NCBI GenBank assembly: GCA_973895155.1
Contig: OZ316891.1
Span: forward strand, 25,172,001 to 25,236,000
Length of the DNA: 64,000 bases
Origin: Marsupella aquatica
Taxonomy: Eukaryota; Marchantiophyta
Reading direction: 5' to 3'
Below, in pieces: positions 1 through 12,600 of this stretch. A model generated the notes under the pieces. That model saw only the letters and a list, made by a program, of their open reading frames with translations, was not told the origin of the DNA and did no database searches. Within the stretch, counting starts at the first letter, position 1, and each line of letters starts with the position of its first letter. A program made the position numbers and the translations under genes.

Positions 1-180
1 ATTCAGCTGTTTGGTAAATGTCGGCGAGGGTCTCCAAAATACAATGTCGGCGAGGGTCTCCAAAATACCTTGTCAGCGAGGGTCTCAGTAATACAATGTC
101 GGCGAGGGTCTCCAAAATACCCTGTTAACGAGGGTCTCAGTAATACAATGTTGGCAAGGGTCTCCGAGATACAATGAGGA
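1..180. repeat. 26-bp minisatellite with GGCGAGGGTCTCC core
   Basis: Units start near 20, 46, 72, 98, 124 and 150, giving a 26-bp period. Each unit carries a variant of GTCGGCGAGGGTCTCC. The same core recurs in the arrays at 376-657, 37600-38963, 39120-41345, 44672-44846 and 46747-47345, so this is one motif family. Small ORFs across the array are by-products of the repeat. Confidence 0.9.
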
Positions 181-205
181 CGGAAACCTGTTCATGTTGG
201 CGGAG

Positions 206-290
206 GTCGTCGAGATCAGACAATACCGGCATTTGATACAAGGTTACCGACCTCAGAGTCAAGATTGGTTGGTTAACACATTCATCCATT
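206..290 (-). other. Second copy of the transposase 3' tail
   Basis: About 80 bp closely match 650-735, the last codons and stop of the minus-strand transposase gene. Shared landmarks are the stretch around GATACAAGGTT and the stretch around GATTGGTTGGTTAACACATT. A duplication seems to have copied the gene tail together with the flanking hairpin satellite. Confidence 0.7.
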
Positions 291-341
291 CATAGGAACC
301 GTTCATACATAATATCGGTCACATATAACCGCGTCTTTTTT

Positions 342-360
342 CCTAAACCCTAAACCCTAG
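342..360. repeat. Telomere-like tract (CCCTAAA)n
   Basis: About 2.5 copies of CCCTAAA, the complement of the plant telomere unit TTTAGGG, sit between two blocks of the minisatellite. This is too short to be a telomere. A similar tract lies beside the other satellite block at 41422-41437. Confidence 0.8.
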
Positions 361-375
361 TCCCAAAACAGGTAA

Positions 376-657
376 CCCTATTCGGCTATTTGGTAAATGT
401 CGGCGAGGGTCTCCGAAATACAATGTCGGCGATGGTTTCCGAGATACAATGAGGAAGGAAACCCTATTCGGCTATTTGGTAAATATCGGCGAGGGTCTCC
501 GAAATACAATGTCGGCGATGGTTTCCGAGATACAATGAGGAAGGATACAATGAGGAAGGAAACCCTATTCGGCTATTTGGTAAATGCCGGCGAGGGTCTT
601 CAAGATACAATGTCGGCGATGGTCTCCAAAATACAATGTCGGCGGAGGTCGCCGAGA
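376..657. repeat. Minisatellite block with 86- to 101-bp higher-order units
   Basis: Higher-order units begin with CCCTATTCGGCTATTTGG at about 376, 462 and 563. Each contains two hairpin-core motifs (GGCGAGGGTCTCCGA and GGCGATGGTTTCCGAGAT). The block ends directly at the stop codon of the minus-strand transposase gene (658-660). Confidence 0.85.
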
Positions 658-1498
658 TCAGACAATACCCGCATTTGATACAAGGTTGCTGACCTCAGTT
701 AGAGTCAAGATTGGTTGGTTAACACATTGATCCGTGTCAATATTCCTTTTGAAGATGTTTGCAAAGCACCAGTACAAGTGCTTGCACGGGAAGTAGGCTC
801 TTCCCATAGACTCCCTGTACATGAAATCCTTGCAGGAGCAACTTGGGAAGACACAGATCTATACGCAATGTATTGAAGTTTGGCCCCTACAAGTGTTGTT
901 CACCATGAGCCTCACGCCTGTAGCATTCCCTATTTTGATTCTCCTCATTGATGTGCACACAATTGCCTCGGTCTTAGAATTACGGATACGTGTGGCAGCG
1001 TACTTGGAGGTGTCTGACCTCCTTCGCCTTGCCTGGCCATTGCGTCGAGTACCATGCTCATTAGGCATTGTAGGATCTATTCGCTCTGGGTATGTGTTCA
1101 AATCCATTATGATGTCGCCAGCACTCACCAATTCATTCATAACATCTTCACCAAAAATGACGTCCACTCCATTGTTGTGCAAGAACAAGACCTCTTCTTC
1201 TGTAAGATTAGTTCCACGAGAGACAGGAAACTTTGAAGGCAGTGGTGGTAAAACACCGGTAATAAATGGCAAAGATGATTTTGTGCAACACTGGTTATTT
1301 GGGCAAAACCAATACGGATATGGAACACCTGGTTCGTTAAATTTACTCCCAGCCAGCCAACAGATACCGACAATGCCTAATCCGCTTACTTTTAGTCCTG
1401 CCTCTCTGATAAATTGAGCACATACTCCCCGTTCCTTGCCTTTGAATGCACCTCGACAACCGGGACCAATCATTGGGATGCGAGCCAAAAAGAACATG
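658..1498 (-). pseudogene. Mutator-like transposase, C-terminal segment with SWIM zinc finger
   Basis: This is the last part of the minus-strand transposase gene, read from 1498 down to a TGA at 658-660. It starts where the divergent LTR (1504-13381) cut the gene, and the frame is the same as in the segment at 13387-13698. An in-frame TAG at 859-861 (probably from CAG) breaks it. The 13 codons after it lead into a SWIM-type signature: Cys-Ser-Cys at 832-840 and Pro-Cys-Lys-His at 778-789, spaced as CxC...CxH. SWIM fingers are typical of the C-terminus of Mutator-like transposases and act in DNA or protein binding. Before the SWIM is a Cys-rich stretch containing CPNNQCC, and an Arg-rich region. 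The SWIM assignment is firm; the rest of the segment is not recognised. Confidence 0.72.
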
Positions 1499-1906
1499 CT
1501 TGGTGTGACACGGATAACGTGTCACTTGACCGAACCCAGGTCATAGATTAGGACTTATACGGTCATTAGGACCGTAGCCATAGCGTAGAATAGCACGTAT
1601 AGCCGTCAAGTGGCCATTATGATTAGATTAGGAGTAGGTTAAGATAACCAAATAATTACGAGTTCAGGAAAGGGATTATTACGCACGACCGAGGTACGGT
1701 GGCGGCAGCGGAGTAAAAATCAGTTAGAAGAATCACGCTTGGACCGAGGCGCCGACTTCAGCTCGTTATCAATGACCAAACGGCCTGACCTTCTCACGCT
1801 CGGGCTCGTCCTGGCACCCCCATAAGAGAGGAGCCGATGGCACTGCGGGCCATTTGCTCATATTTACCTTTTTGGAATTCGCGGTCGCTGCCATCCACTC
1901 GCCTTC

Positions 1907-4360
1907 TTGATTGAATCCAGTCGACCTTATGAGGAGATTATCGAGGAAGAAGAGCGGAATGGGGGGAGATTTAGTCAGGACGAGCGAGGCCTCCGCAAAA
2001 AAGGACCAGCCAGGTGGGAACGTGAACGCAACAAACCGGACTACGAGGTTAGTATGACCCTCACCGCCTTGGGATTTTGGACCTTGTTTGGCGAGGTAGG
2101 TGCTAAGTTCTCCGAGACTTACTGGTACTCTTGCCCCGAGAAAGCCGCTTACGAACAAAGGTACGCGAAGCTGGTAACCAAGGTAGCACTGGTTAATTGC
2201 GAAAGGACAGCCATCACCAGGGATTCTAGCTACAACGAGCTGCGAGACTACATCACCGAACTATATCTCAGCGAGGAAGGGCTTAGATCGGTAGCAGAGG
2301 CGATTCTTGAGGTTCCAGCTAAGTTCTTTAAGCTGAAGGGCAACCAGCGGCTTACTCAAGCGGAGTTCGATAAGATTCCGGGGTACCTAGACCAGCAGAT
2401 CGCAGCCGAACAGCGCCAAGAAGACATCAGCAGACAATGGGAAGCGGCGCGTAATCTCACGTTTCTCGGGGAAAGCTCCAACGCCTTCAACTGGGATATG
2501 GCTACCCCAGTGCCTCAACCGATGACCATCGGAGTACCGCCGAACCAGTCCCAAGTCCGTCTAGTAGTCAACACGGAGTGTTCTTCGGGTTCCGAGCGAA
2601 CTAGTCCACAACTCGAACAGCGTTCTCGTAAGCGGCCAAGGACTACGACGGCCCCCGAGCCAACAACACGGGCCGACGCCACACCTGCACCTGCCCCGGC
2701 AAACCCCCTGACCAACCAGACCCGACGGCCACCGGATAACCCGAAGTCCAACTTATTACAGATAATCCGCGTCCCCGAGGTAGTCTGGATCGCGATCAAG
2801 AAACTCGAACATGCGGACTATCTCAAGGAGCATCAATTGGAGCGGTTCGCCCACTTGCTATGGAGGCCATGCGTCGCCGGGCCGAAGGAGATTTGTGAGT
2901 TCATCTCCAATTTCGACACTGATGCGTCGACCACCAAGGTTTTGGGGCAGGTCTTATCACTCACGGAGCATCGGTTAACGCAAATTTTCTGCCTACCAAC
3001 CGGGCCGGTGCCGGTGGAAATCCGAATTCGGGATAAGGAGTATACGCCGCGGCACTTCAAACCTGAGGGTAAGACGGACAACGGATACAAGCAGGGGGCG
3101 TGCACCAACTTAACCTATATGGAGCGGCTTAACTTCATACGGACTACCCTACACATGATTGAGCCACGATCCGAGATTTCCCTCTGCACGATCGTGCAGG
3201 TGGAACAGTACAAACGATGAAACTGGGCCCAATTCTTCTACCGAAGATTCTCGGGGGAGCTGAAGCGGGCTCAGGGTGGTATGGCTATTGGAGGGAAGAC
3301 TTACTTGGGAAGTCATATCGCCATTATCCTCGCCTGGTACAAGGCACGGCGGGAGGCCAGAGGAAAGAATATGGCCACCTCAGCCCCGGGTAATGTCACC
3401 CCCGGCCCAAAGGAGGCAACCCCGACTACGCGGACTACCGTCCCTCGGGCAAACCCCGAGCCGGAAGCCCCGACTAATACTCCGCAACCGCCCCCTGTGG
3501 AAATTCCACCGCCTCCTTCCGTTGAGCCTCCGCTACCTGCAGTACAACCACCCCCAATCCCTCCACCACCTGAAGAAACCTTCCCCTCCCCAGCGCTAAC
3601 TACGGAGGAGCTCATTGCCCCTGCCGAGGAACCACCGGTACCCGAGAGGATGGAGGACTACCAAGTAGCCCCGGGGACCATGGCCTACGACCTGGTCCAG
3701 AAGTTTAGCCAGACTATGTCTGGGGAGCTGGCGACATACATCGGACAACAAGTCTCGGCGTACTTTCAGCCAGCCTTCTTCATGTTGGAGCACCAACCAC
3801 GGATCGTCAGCCGCTTGGAAGAAGAACTCATGGCGAAGGGGAATGAGATCGGGTGTCTCCAGATGCTGGTAGAGCACCTCAAGGAGGAGGCAATGACCCA
3901 CCGCGAGGATTTAGTCCGCACTGTCGAACAGAGGGACGGACTAACCCAGGAGTTAAGCGGAGCGCAGGCCGAACTCAAGAAGCTGGACGACACCGTACTT
4001 CAATTACGCTCAGAATCTTTGGCTCGGGTTACCAGCCTGACCGACCTCAACAAACAATTCCTGCAGGCAACACAACAGGTGGCTGGTCTCTCCGCCGAAC
4101 GAGATAAATTGCTAGCACAAGACCAGGTCCATCGCGACGCCATCGACCAGCTCAACTTGGAGGTGGCGCGGCTCCAGACTGAAGCCAATGAAGCTGCAAA
4201 CGAGGCGGAGGAAGTAGTATGGGACAACAAGGCTTTGCAGGACCGCGTCACCCTGCTCGTCCTCCAGCGGGGAAAACCTGGGGCCACCTCTGATCAAGGC
4301 GGCTCAAGGTCTCGCCCCGACAAGGGGATCAGCCCTGGTCCAACCACTGCACACACGTAA
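1907..4360 (+). pseudogene. LTR-encoded protein, divergent family, one stop
   Basis: An open frame of about 818 codons inside the divergent LTR, interrupted once by TGA at 3218-3220. The first codon at 1907 is TTG and the first in-frame ATG is at 2054, so the true start is unknown. The layout is an N-terminal helical region, a basic stretch around RSRKRPRTT, a globular domain (about residues 300-480), a Pro-rich linker (about 3400-3590) and a coiled coil with heptad-like Leu/Glu (about 3760-4270). Within the globular domain the pattern EICEFISNF...LTEHRLTQIFCLP matches, in order and spacing, LLEFVGSW...LTPKVIAEVFGLP of the younger LTR ORF. It resembles plant-transposon-associated globular domains (plant mobile domain or Transposase_32 type), but that link is inference. 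No enzyme motif is visible. Confidence 0.7.
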
Positions 4361-4524
4361 GGGGTGGTTAGCGAAGGGTAGAAGCAGGCGCCGTGCGAGG
4401 CGGTTAAGTCAGCGGCATCTTTTGGTTAGGCATAACGACAGAATGACTGTCATTAGGCGCCGATTAGCGGCAGTAGGAAGAATTAGGGCCGGTCAGTTAG
4501 GATCAGCCAACGTAGGATGGAGTC

Positions 4525-7500
4525 TGTGATGCCTAGACAGGAATCACTCGGCCGGTTAAGTGGGTAAAGCAGGAAGGCACCCTAGGAACACCTTAGGATA
4601 GTGACAAAACAAGGAAAATATAAACAATTAGGGGCAACCATGGAACCCGGGCCGAGGCCGGAGGTAAGGCTGAGGGTGAAAACCCGATTAGGGTTAGGGC
4701 GCGTTAAGCGTCGGCGGCTAGGAAGGATCAACGGGAAGAAGGACCGGCAGAGGAGAGGGGTAAGGAGCGCTTGCAGGAGATGGTGGCTCATTTGCGAGCA
4801 CGAACTAGGCAGACGACTACGGGAGGCCAACTACTGTCAGCTGCTTAGGCAAGCACTCGGGGAGAGAGTAGATACCGACGATCGACCTAAGGAGGGTATG
4901 AGCAACGTCAATCAAGCGGCACATTTCTGGGGATGCCTGTTCGAACGGGCAACTGAGTACATCAAGACTTACGAGGACGAGGAGTCAGAAAGGGCAGCTC
5001 GAGAACGGCAGGAGCTCGCTCGATTGTGGGAGCTGCAGAAGACGGCTTTCTTAGGAGGCGAACTCATCAAGGACGAGTTCCTGTGGACGCCTACTTCCAA
5101 TCAACTCGACGATCTTCTGTTTTGCAAAGACAGCGTCGTCGGCATCTGAGAGGCCATCAAGAACTGCAACGACATACACTGGGAATTAAAGGGTAGCACG
5201 GAAAGGTGGACCCGGGCAACGGTGCTAGGAGAAACCTCCACGGCAGCAGAGATGAAGAGGAAGGGAGCCATCAACGATGAAGCCACCCCGGTAAAAAGAA
5301 CGAGGTCGGCGGCACCAAAGAAGCCAGCCGAGCAGCAGAGCAGGAGGCAGGGAGAAGCCGAAGAGGAGGAGGTCGATCCCATCAAGGCCATTCCAACCAG
5401 GGATGACACCTGGAAGGGCTGGGCGGCAACCCTACCGGTGGAGGTGCAACTACATTTTGCACGGGAGGAGGATGCATGCTTTACGGCCATGCAGACCAAG
5501 AAGTACCAAGGCTTCATGGCCGGATCCGGCTTGGAGGCCTTTGTAAGATTACCATGGCTGAAGCCGGAGGTACCGGAGTCAGACCTATTAGAATTCGTGG
5601 GGTCATGGGAACCCGAGACCAATTGCACGAGGATATATGGGAGGGATTTCTATCTTACTCCCAAGGTAATTGCCGAAGTGTTTGGCCTGCCGATAGGCAA
5701 TAAGACCAAAGTTGATACCAGGAAGACCTTGCCTGACAAGGAGTTCCGGTCGTTCCCCGGGCCATCAATGAAGAATGGCTTCTTCAGGAACACCTGCACC
5801 AACCCGCACATAGGAGAGATGATCGACTTCTTGCGGGTGACCATGCATTGTAACTTGCCGAGGGCAGAGATCGGCAAGGCACAGGTCTATCTGGCAGAAA
5901 GGCCAGACCCAAGCCGGGACTACAACGAGTACCTCCTCAACCAATTGAAGAAGATCTTAAAGGAGGAGCAGCAGGTAATCGGCATGGGGAGCGTGTCGCA
6001 GCTTGGCTATCACATGCCGCTGTTGTGCCGGTATGCCAGAGGACAGACTTTTGCCCCGGTACTTCCCCTGCAGGTAAGGGCACCCGAGGAAGCTCCAACG
6101 CCGAGGCCGTTGGCTGAGAAGCCTCAACCACCTGTTAGTCCTACGATCGAGCAGGTGTTTAGGCCCAGGAAGGAGGACTTGCCGATGCAGCAACCAGGCA
6201 TGCAGAGTCTGCTGAAACTACTGGAGAAAGAAAAGAAATCGGCATCGGCAACAACAACAACAACGGCAACGGCAACAATGCAGGACACTACTACAGAGGT
6301 AGGCCTACACCGGCTCACAAGAGAAAACCCCTTTGCTGGAAACAAGGAGAGAATCAGGCCGGAATCCAAGCCAGGTGTTCGAATGTACGTGGGAACCTCA
6401 AGCTCCGAATCTGAGGCAGAATTGCCTGAAGCTCCTACCGACGAAGAGGAGAGGGAGAAGTCGGACGTCCAAGAGGTAGAGGAGGCAGTGGAGGACTGCA
6501 GCCATGATAATTCCGGCTATGGGTCGGACCATCACGTTCCAGGGGTAAGGACCTGTGGCCGGTTTGTCCCCACACTTCCAAGGGTAGTGCGAGGGGACCC
6601 CAACCAGCAGAGTAGCCCTGAGTCTCCCCCACCAGATGTTGCTCCCCCGAGCTTCGACGGCATAAAACAGACGGTGCAGGAATTTCAGGAGCGAATCAAG
6701 CAGGAGGAAGAGGCCGCCCTGGCTAAGGAAAAGGATTTACCAGGAGGAGATTGGCCGGAGGACATCAGGCGGCTAGCCGAAAAAGGAAGCAAACCTCTAG
6801 CCACGATTGAAGAGATCCGCAGGACGGCTTGGGAGCAGAGGCCACGATGGGCGATGCCGATCACTTCTACTTACTCCACCTACGCTAAGAATAGAGCCAT
6901 GGAGTATGGTGAGATGTGTGGGGAACTTGCGCTCGGCATCTTTGGAGAGGAGTTGGAGGTAGGACCCTTTTTCCATAGGGAGCAGTTGGAGAAGCACCAA
7001 TTAGAAGAAGCGGTGGCTTTAGAGAGAAGCAAGAAGGACGAGGTCATTCGGCGGCTTAGGAGGATGGAAGCCGAGATTGAAAATCTAAGGGCGGCCAAGA
7101 AAGCCCAAGATGAACTGCGGATTAAACGACATGAGCTGAACATCATGCAGGGGCAGTTGGACACCGCGCAGGCTGATAATCAGAATATCAAGGATAAACT
7201 GACTCAGACGCAGGAAGAATTGGCCGACACGATCAAAGAGAGGGAGAAGTGGAAGCAAGAGCTGAAGAATACAGAGGAGGCCCACATAACAGCCAACAGC
7301 CGGGCCATGGCGGAGACCCAAAGAAAGGAATGGGCATTGAAAGGGGAGCTCGAGAAAATCCGCGGAGCCCTTGAGCAGAAGGAGGTCGAGTTAGGGAAAT
7401 CCCATCAAGGGATTATGGCGCTGCAGCAGGAGCTTGCGTCCCTGACGGCCAGCTTCAAGGCCGACCTAAGGGAGAAGGACGAGATGCTCGAACAGACTTA

Positions 7501-9190
7501 CGCCAAGATGAACCAGATGGAGTCTGTCATCATTGCAGAGCTCGACAAGGAGCTAAGAGCAACCCGGGAGGAGAGGGCTACCTTGAAGAAGGAATTGGAG
7601 GAAGCCCACAGGGAGCAGGAGGAGGCCAAAAACGAGCTGGAGGGGGCACGTAAGGACCTGGATGAAACCCAAGAGGAGTTGGAGGAAATCACGAGGAAGA
7701 TGGAGAACCTACAGCGGCGGGCCGACAACCAAACAGAGCGGCTGAAGAAACAAGCCGCAGTATTTAAATGCTTAGCTGCAGCAGGTCCATCTCCCGTTGG
7801 GACAAACCAGTTACCAGGGGTGGTAATTGCCGAAGGACAAGCCGCGCCAACTGCACCAGTGCCGGAAGTAAGTGGGAAGGGGAAGGGACCAGCTGCCGAG
7901 CCACCAACGAAGAAGAAGCGGAAACCTTCAGGGTCAAGGAGTAATACGACTTCACAGGCCGTGGTGATCAAGGAGGTAGACCCAGCACCGACCCCAGACA
8001 GGGTCACGGCTAAGGATCCAACTACCCTAGGGGAAGGGGAGGCCGAAGCCGAGGGAGTGGCTGAAGCCGAAGCCGTGGGAGTGGCTGAGGCCGAAGCCGT
8101 GGGTATTGCCGAGGCCGGTGTCGAGGCTGAAGCCGAAGGTGGACCCAGTCAGGCCGATGGAGAGTTGACTCGGTCAAGGGCAGGTAATCTGTCAGTAGGC
8201 GGGCCAACGGCAGTGGCTGAGGAGGAAGTGTTGGGGGCGTCCATTGAGGATCCACCACCGGTGTCGTGACGGTGCAAGGGCGCCGTTCCTTTTAGGGAGG
8301 GCGAACGTGGAGGGAGGAGGCGTGAGTGGGCAGGGCGGGCGCGGATCTCCACGTTTAGGATTAGGATTAGAACCAGGAGCGGCCCTGACACTTAGCTTAG
8401 TGGGATTGCGGTCCCACTGGTAGGAGCAACACTTGTGCTCCTGCCTTGCTGTACATAGGTAGATTCGGGCAAGTAGATTACTGTCAGGTAGATTAGGCTT
8501 ACGATGCAAAGAATGGCGGATCCACTACCAGGATAAGTACCTGGGCAGCGGGGAGCTCAGGGCCTCTTCTTTAGCAAGTTTTTAGTTTGCACCAGCCGGG
8601 CTGGGATCAAGTAGTACGAGAAGCTCTCGATTAGTCATACAGTGACCCTTGTGTATATTCATGTTTCCTCATGCCTAAGAGCTTAATAGAGTTGGCCTCA
8701 CGGCTTAGTTCGCAGAACTTGTGTATGAGATGTACTGTTTGTATGGCAAGTGCATGGTATGACTCAGTCAGAATGAGTCATTTTGCTATTTGTGTGTCGC
8801 ATTAACTTGTGTGAAGAGTGCCCACATCAACAGAAGGAAGGAAAGTAAGCAGGGGAGTGAGAGTTGGATGTGTCGAGCTGAGAGAGGTCTTAGCGGCTTA
8901 ACCAAGCCTATTGGGGATCATTCCGGCGGCGGAATCCAAACATACCTAACAAGACGGAGGGGAAGACAGGGGAAGACAGGGGAAGGCCTATATTAGGCCG
9001 GCTACGTATCTCATGACCCGATGAAGGATCTGTCCAGTATATGTGTGTAAAATGTTAATAGTAGTAGTAGAAGGTTAGCAGCGTCCCATGCCGCTAAGCC
9101 GCGGAAACGGCCTCGCCAAGCACGAAACCTGCGGGAATCGGCTTGAGCTGGGGGGTTTCTTGGGTTTAGGGAGCCATGGGACGCACCACA
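4525..9190 (+). mobile_element. Solo LTR of the large-LTR Ty3/gypsy family
   Basis: A 4,666-bp LTR running TGTGATGCCT...GCACCACA with the 5-bp duplication GAGTC at 4520-4524 and 9191-9195. It lies inside the divergent LTR (1504-13381). It matches the two LTRs of the complete element at 21341-37003 almost throughout. Inside is the long ORF (4640-8269), then about 920 bp of non-coding DNA, presumably holding promoter, R and U5. That part includes a TGACTCA/TGAGTCA inverted repeat (8759-8781) and a GGCCTA...TAGGCC palindrome near 8985. Recombination between two LTRs is the usual origin of a solo LTR. Confidence 0.95.
4640..8269 (+). pseudogene. LTR-encoded coiled-coil protein, one TGA
   Basis: A 1,210-codon frame from the ATG at 4640 to the TGA at 8267-8269, broken by TGA at 5147-5149 where the intact copy at 54411 has CGA. 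I start it at the ATG because the open frame upstream begins with a GTG. Same domain layout as the intact copy: basic N-terminus, globular domain, Pro-rich linker, long coiled coil, a nuclear-localisation-like KKKRK and an Ala-Glu-rich tail. The rest of the frame is open, so this copy died recently. Confidence 0.9.
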
Positions 9191-9195
9191 GAGTC

Positions 9196-9650
9196 CATCA
9201 ACGGACTAGAGTTTGTTAGTAGGCTTGGCCGCTGCCATTCCGGTTGGCACACTCGTAGTCGACGGTCAACCGGTCAGTGCAGCGCGACCAGTAGTCAGCA
9301 GATAGTTAGTCAGTAGGTAGTACCCCGGAAGGTAGTATCCTCCGGTTCTCTTCCGCTATGGGTATTTAGGCTTCCCCTTCCGCGATGGGAAGGGGGAGAA
9401 GGCTTAGTTATCTCAGCAGAAGAAAGGCGAGGCACGGGGAGTCCCAGCCTGAGTAGGGTCAGAGCGCACCAAGGAGTGAGAGCCAGAGTCGAGCTTGCTG
9501 GGCAAGTGCGAGGCAGGGCCTCGTAGAGACTGGGCATCGACTGCCGTTGGGCCTACTGACCCCCTTTGAAGTCGAGTCAACCATGTAAACTGATGCTTCG
9601 CTGAGTAAATGTAGTCTTTTTCCCCCTAAACATGGAGCCTTAAGGGATGA
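9196..9650 (+). other. Continuation of the divergent LTR past the nested solo LTR
   Basis: Sequence resumes with the second GAGTC copy and continues the 3' non-coding part of the divergent LTR. No ORF has coding character. The right-hand end toward the AT-rich insert (about 9640-9670) is marked by a change from GC-rich to AT-rich DNA and is approximate. Confidence 0.6.
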
Positions 9651-12600
9651 GTCCAAGGCCCGAATTCCTTTTTCAAGATTTTCATGATTTTTCCAAAAGT
9701 GCTTTAAAAAAACATATAAAACTGAAACATGTTTTGTGAACTTTGCTATTATAATTCTTTCAATGAAAATCTTGGGATATTTTCAACATCATTTTCACAA
9801 TTACCAAAAACAACAAATCCATACTTAATTACAAACATAAAATTTACGGTCTTTGATCTGAGTTTGTGCAAACTCAAAATCTTAATTAGAATGCCACTAT
9901 CCATTGTAGGTGTGCATCTAAGTCCACTAAATCTCTAAATACAATGCAACTCAACTAATCTAAGGCTTCTCTAACCTCCTCTCCACTTCTAGAAGATCCT
10001 TGCTTCAATCCGAGCTAGCTCAATAGTTACATCTTCTGTTGCACCCTCTACTCTGGTGCGCTTCACGTCCTCCCCACTCTCTTGATCCATACCAATATTG
10101 AAATGTACATCGAGTTTGATTTGGGCAGCCACCTGGCTTCATGAAATCATGAAGCCGGGTTCTCACCTGAAAGAAGCTACCTGATCCTCCTAGCTCCCTC
10201 CAGTTAGTTCCCCCAAGCTCGATAGTTCTCTTTGCTTCTGCTCCCAATCCACCCACCTTGGACTCATTTTTGACCCAGACCAGGCCTGGTCAACCCTTAA
10301 TCCTCCCTGGATCAATCTTGATTCCCGATCGGCCCTCCCCCGGTCCCTGATTAGTGAAACCCTTCCCCAATCCTAAACCCTCCCCCCCGATCTTTTACCG
10401 CTCCCCCTCCAATGTTTGATCATCCCCTTGATGCTCGACTGCCCTCCTCCGGTGCTCCATCCCCCTCTGATGGTTGATCGTTCCCCTGACGGTCGATTGT
10501 CCACCCTCCTCCAATCCCTAAATGGCCCCCCTTCCAATCCCCTTCCAATCCCCTTCCAATCCTTATCAATCCCATTCCAATCTCCCTTGCTCCCTCTCCC
10601 ATCCTCCACTCGCTCCCCCTTCAATCCTTAGGTCTGCTCGATTGAGATCTAGCTCTCAAGCTCAATTTTTCACAAATTATCCCTGATCCTTTGTGGCTAT
10701 CTCCCCTAATTGGAATCTGTCTCATTTAATCAGAGTCTACCACAGCTAATTCAAGCAGCAGTCAATCACAGTAGAAGCTCATTCAATAACCAAATCTGAG
10801 AAATCAAAGTCCAACACTCAGGTGAAATCCAGCAATCAAAGCATCAACATCAAACCAGGAATTCAAAATTTCAGCTTCAGGATTTTGAAGGCGACAGCAG
10901 AGATTAGCAGTCGTTCCCAGACCATAAATTAGGCCTGACCTCAATCGGCAGCTGATGACAGCACCTTGATGCGACTTGAGCTTAAGTGAGGGGCAATAGC
11001 CCTCTCCAGGCCGCAGCCTCCTTTGCCATAGCCAATTGGCTACCCTAGCCCTTTGTAGGTCATTGAGCCTGCAACAGAGTCTTTGCCCTTTGTATTTTGT
11101 CACAACCAGTTTTGGGGTTCATGAATTCATGAAGCTTTTGGTTTCTCAGTTTCCCAGGTGGTAGCCCCTTCATGAATTCATGAAAGAGAATAAGGTATCT
11201 TAGGGAGAGAATCTCCAGAATAGCCAAAAGAAAGACTTCAAAAGTGAAAGAAAAGGGGATAAAGACAAACCACTCAATCTCAAGAAATGCAAAAAATATG
11301 GTGAAATAAAAGCAAAAAGTGCTCCAAATGCCAATATTCCAAAAAGCATATGGAAACAGTAGGTCAACAAGACAAACTCTCCAATCATGAGTCATGGAAG
11401 TACGTATCTTGGTGGGCAAAAACATATGGGTTTTTACTGGTGGGCAAAAACATATGGGTTTTTAATGCCAATGTTTATCCTCATGAAACGTGGGAATGCA
11501 AACCTAAAAATGATTTATTTCTCCAAGTAAACTGGATTGCGTAGTCCAAACAATATTGTGAGATTAATAATTGAGCAATCTAGTAAAGGGAGGTATGGGG
11601 AAGGGAAAAGGCCCAAAGAAGCCCTAAGTTGCCCAACAAGCCAAAAAGTCAAAGGACTAGGATACCACCTAGTAGCCAAGAAGACTAATTAATAAAGTGT
11701 TGTGTCATAAAAAACTTTTGGAAATATAATTTTTTCAACTTTTTCCTTGACTTGTTCATCTATGTCATGAAAGGATTGGCTTAATTAATGAAAAATGATT
11801 TAAGCATTTCTTATTCATTTAAATTAGAGAAAGGACCAATTAAGTTCAAATAGGCGTCCTCTATTCATGAAAACATGTTATTTCATTTGTTTCAAGTTAA
11901 AGGGTTTTTGCTCTTTTGTGTGTTTTGTCTACATTAAGTTCTTCTCACTCATTTGAGAGCACTAGCCTCCCCGAGCGTTAAGTTCTATCCCATGTGGTTG
12001 AGACTAGTGTTAATTTGGGTGTCCGACTCAAGGGTCTTCAAGATAGTGGACAGTTGAGAAAGCGGACTCATGAATTCATGAAGACCGATTGTAACAAGTT
12101 TCTAAAAACACTAAGTCCTGTCTCAAAACCAGATTGTTGTGCATTTTGGAAAGGTCAAGCGTTGCAACAAGCACCAAGGGGAGAGAGTGAATATGGTCGT
12201 CTGACATCTCTCAAATTCCAGGAAGGTGTAAGAGCGCTGACACAAGCGGGGACACAAGAAGACCTACTGAGGCTGCAAATAATTCCAGCAAGGAAAGGAT
12301 CATCACAAGAAGGTCACCCGGGCACACTTGCATCATTTGGCTGAGATTGGAAGCCAATCAATATCAAGAAATTAACTTGAAGGGGAAGAATAAGAATTTG
12401 GAAGAGGTCCCCAAGAAGAGGTTGGGGGAGCCCAGTTGGGTCAATATGTTTGTGAAATTCAGATGTTGCCTAACAAATCAAACTCAGGCATGTTGAGAGC
12501 CAGGTTGAGAGTAAAAGAGGAGCCATTGAGTGATCTGATTTGGATCAGAACGGGTACATCTGGAAGCGTAGGTGGTGAATTTGTGGAGATATCATCTTCC

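Noticed and set aside
342-360. True telomere or chromosome end
   Set aside because: Only 2.5 CCCTAAA units, with repeats and genes on both sides. Interstitial telomere-like tracts of this size are common.
397-678. A 93-codon plus-strand ORF at the left end
   Set aside because: It is a translation of the minisatellite, on the strand opposite to the transposase gene.
821-1417. A 198-codon plus-strand ORF
   Set aside because: It is antisense to the minus-strand transposase segment, which is supported by frame continuity across two junctions and by the SWIM motif.
4687-4702. TTAGGG-like repeat inside the LTR ORF
   Set aside because: Two near-units fall in coding sequence (TRLGLGR) present in each LTR; this is chance or codon-driven.
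5101-8509. Many antisense ORFs (60-175 codons) within every LTR
   Set aside because: They lie opposite the long LTR ORF and reflect its GC-rich codon use. The sense frame has the domain structure and conservation.
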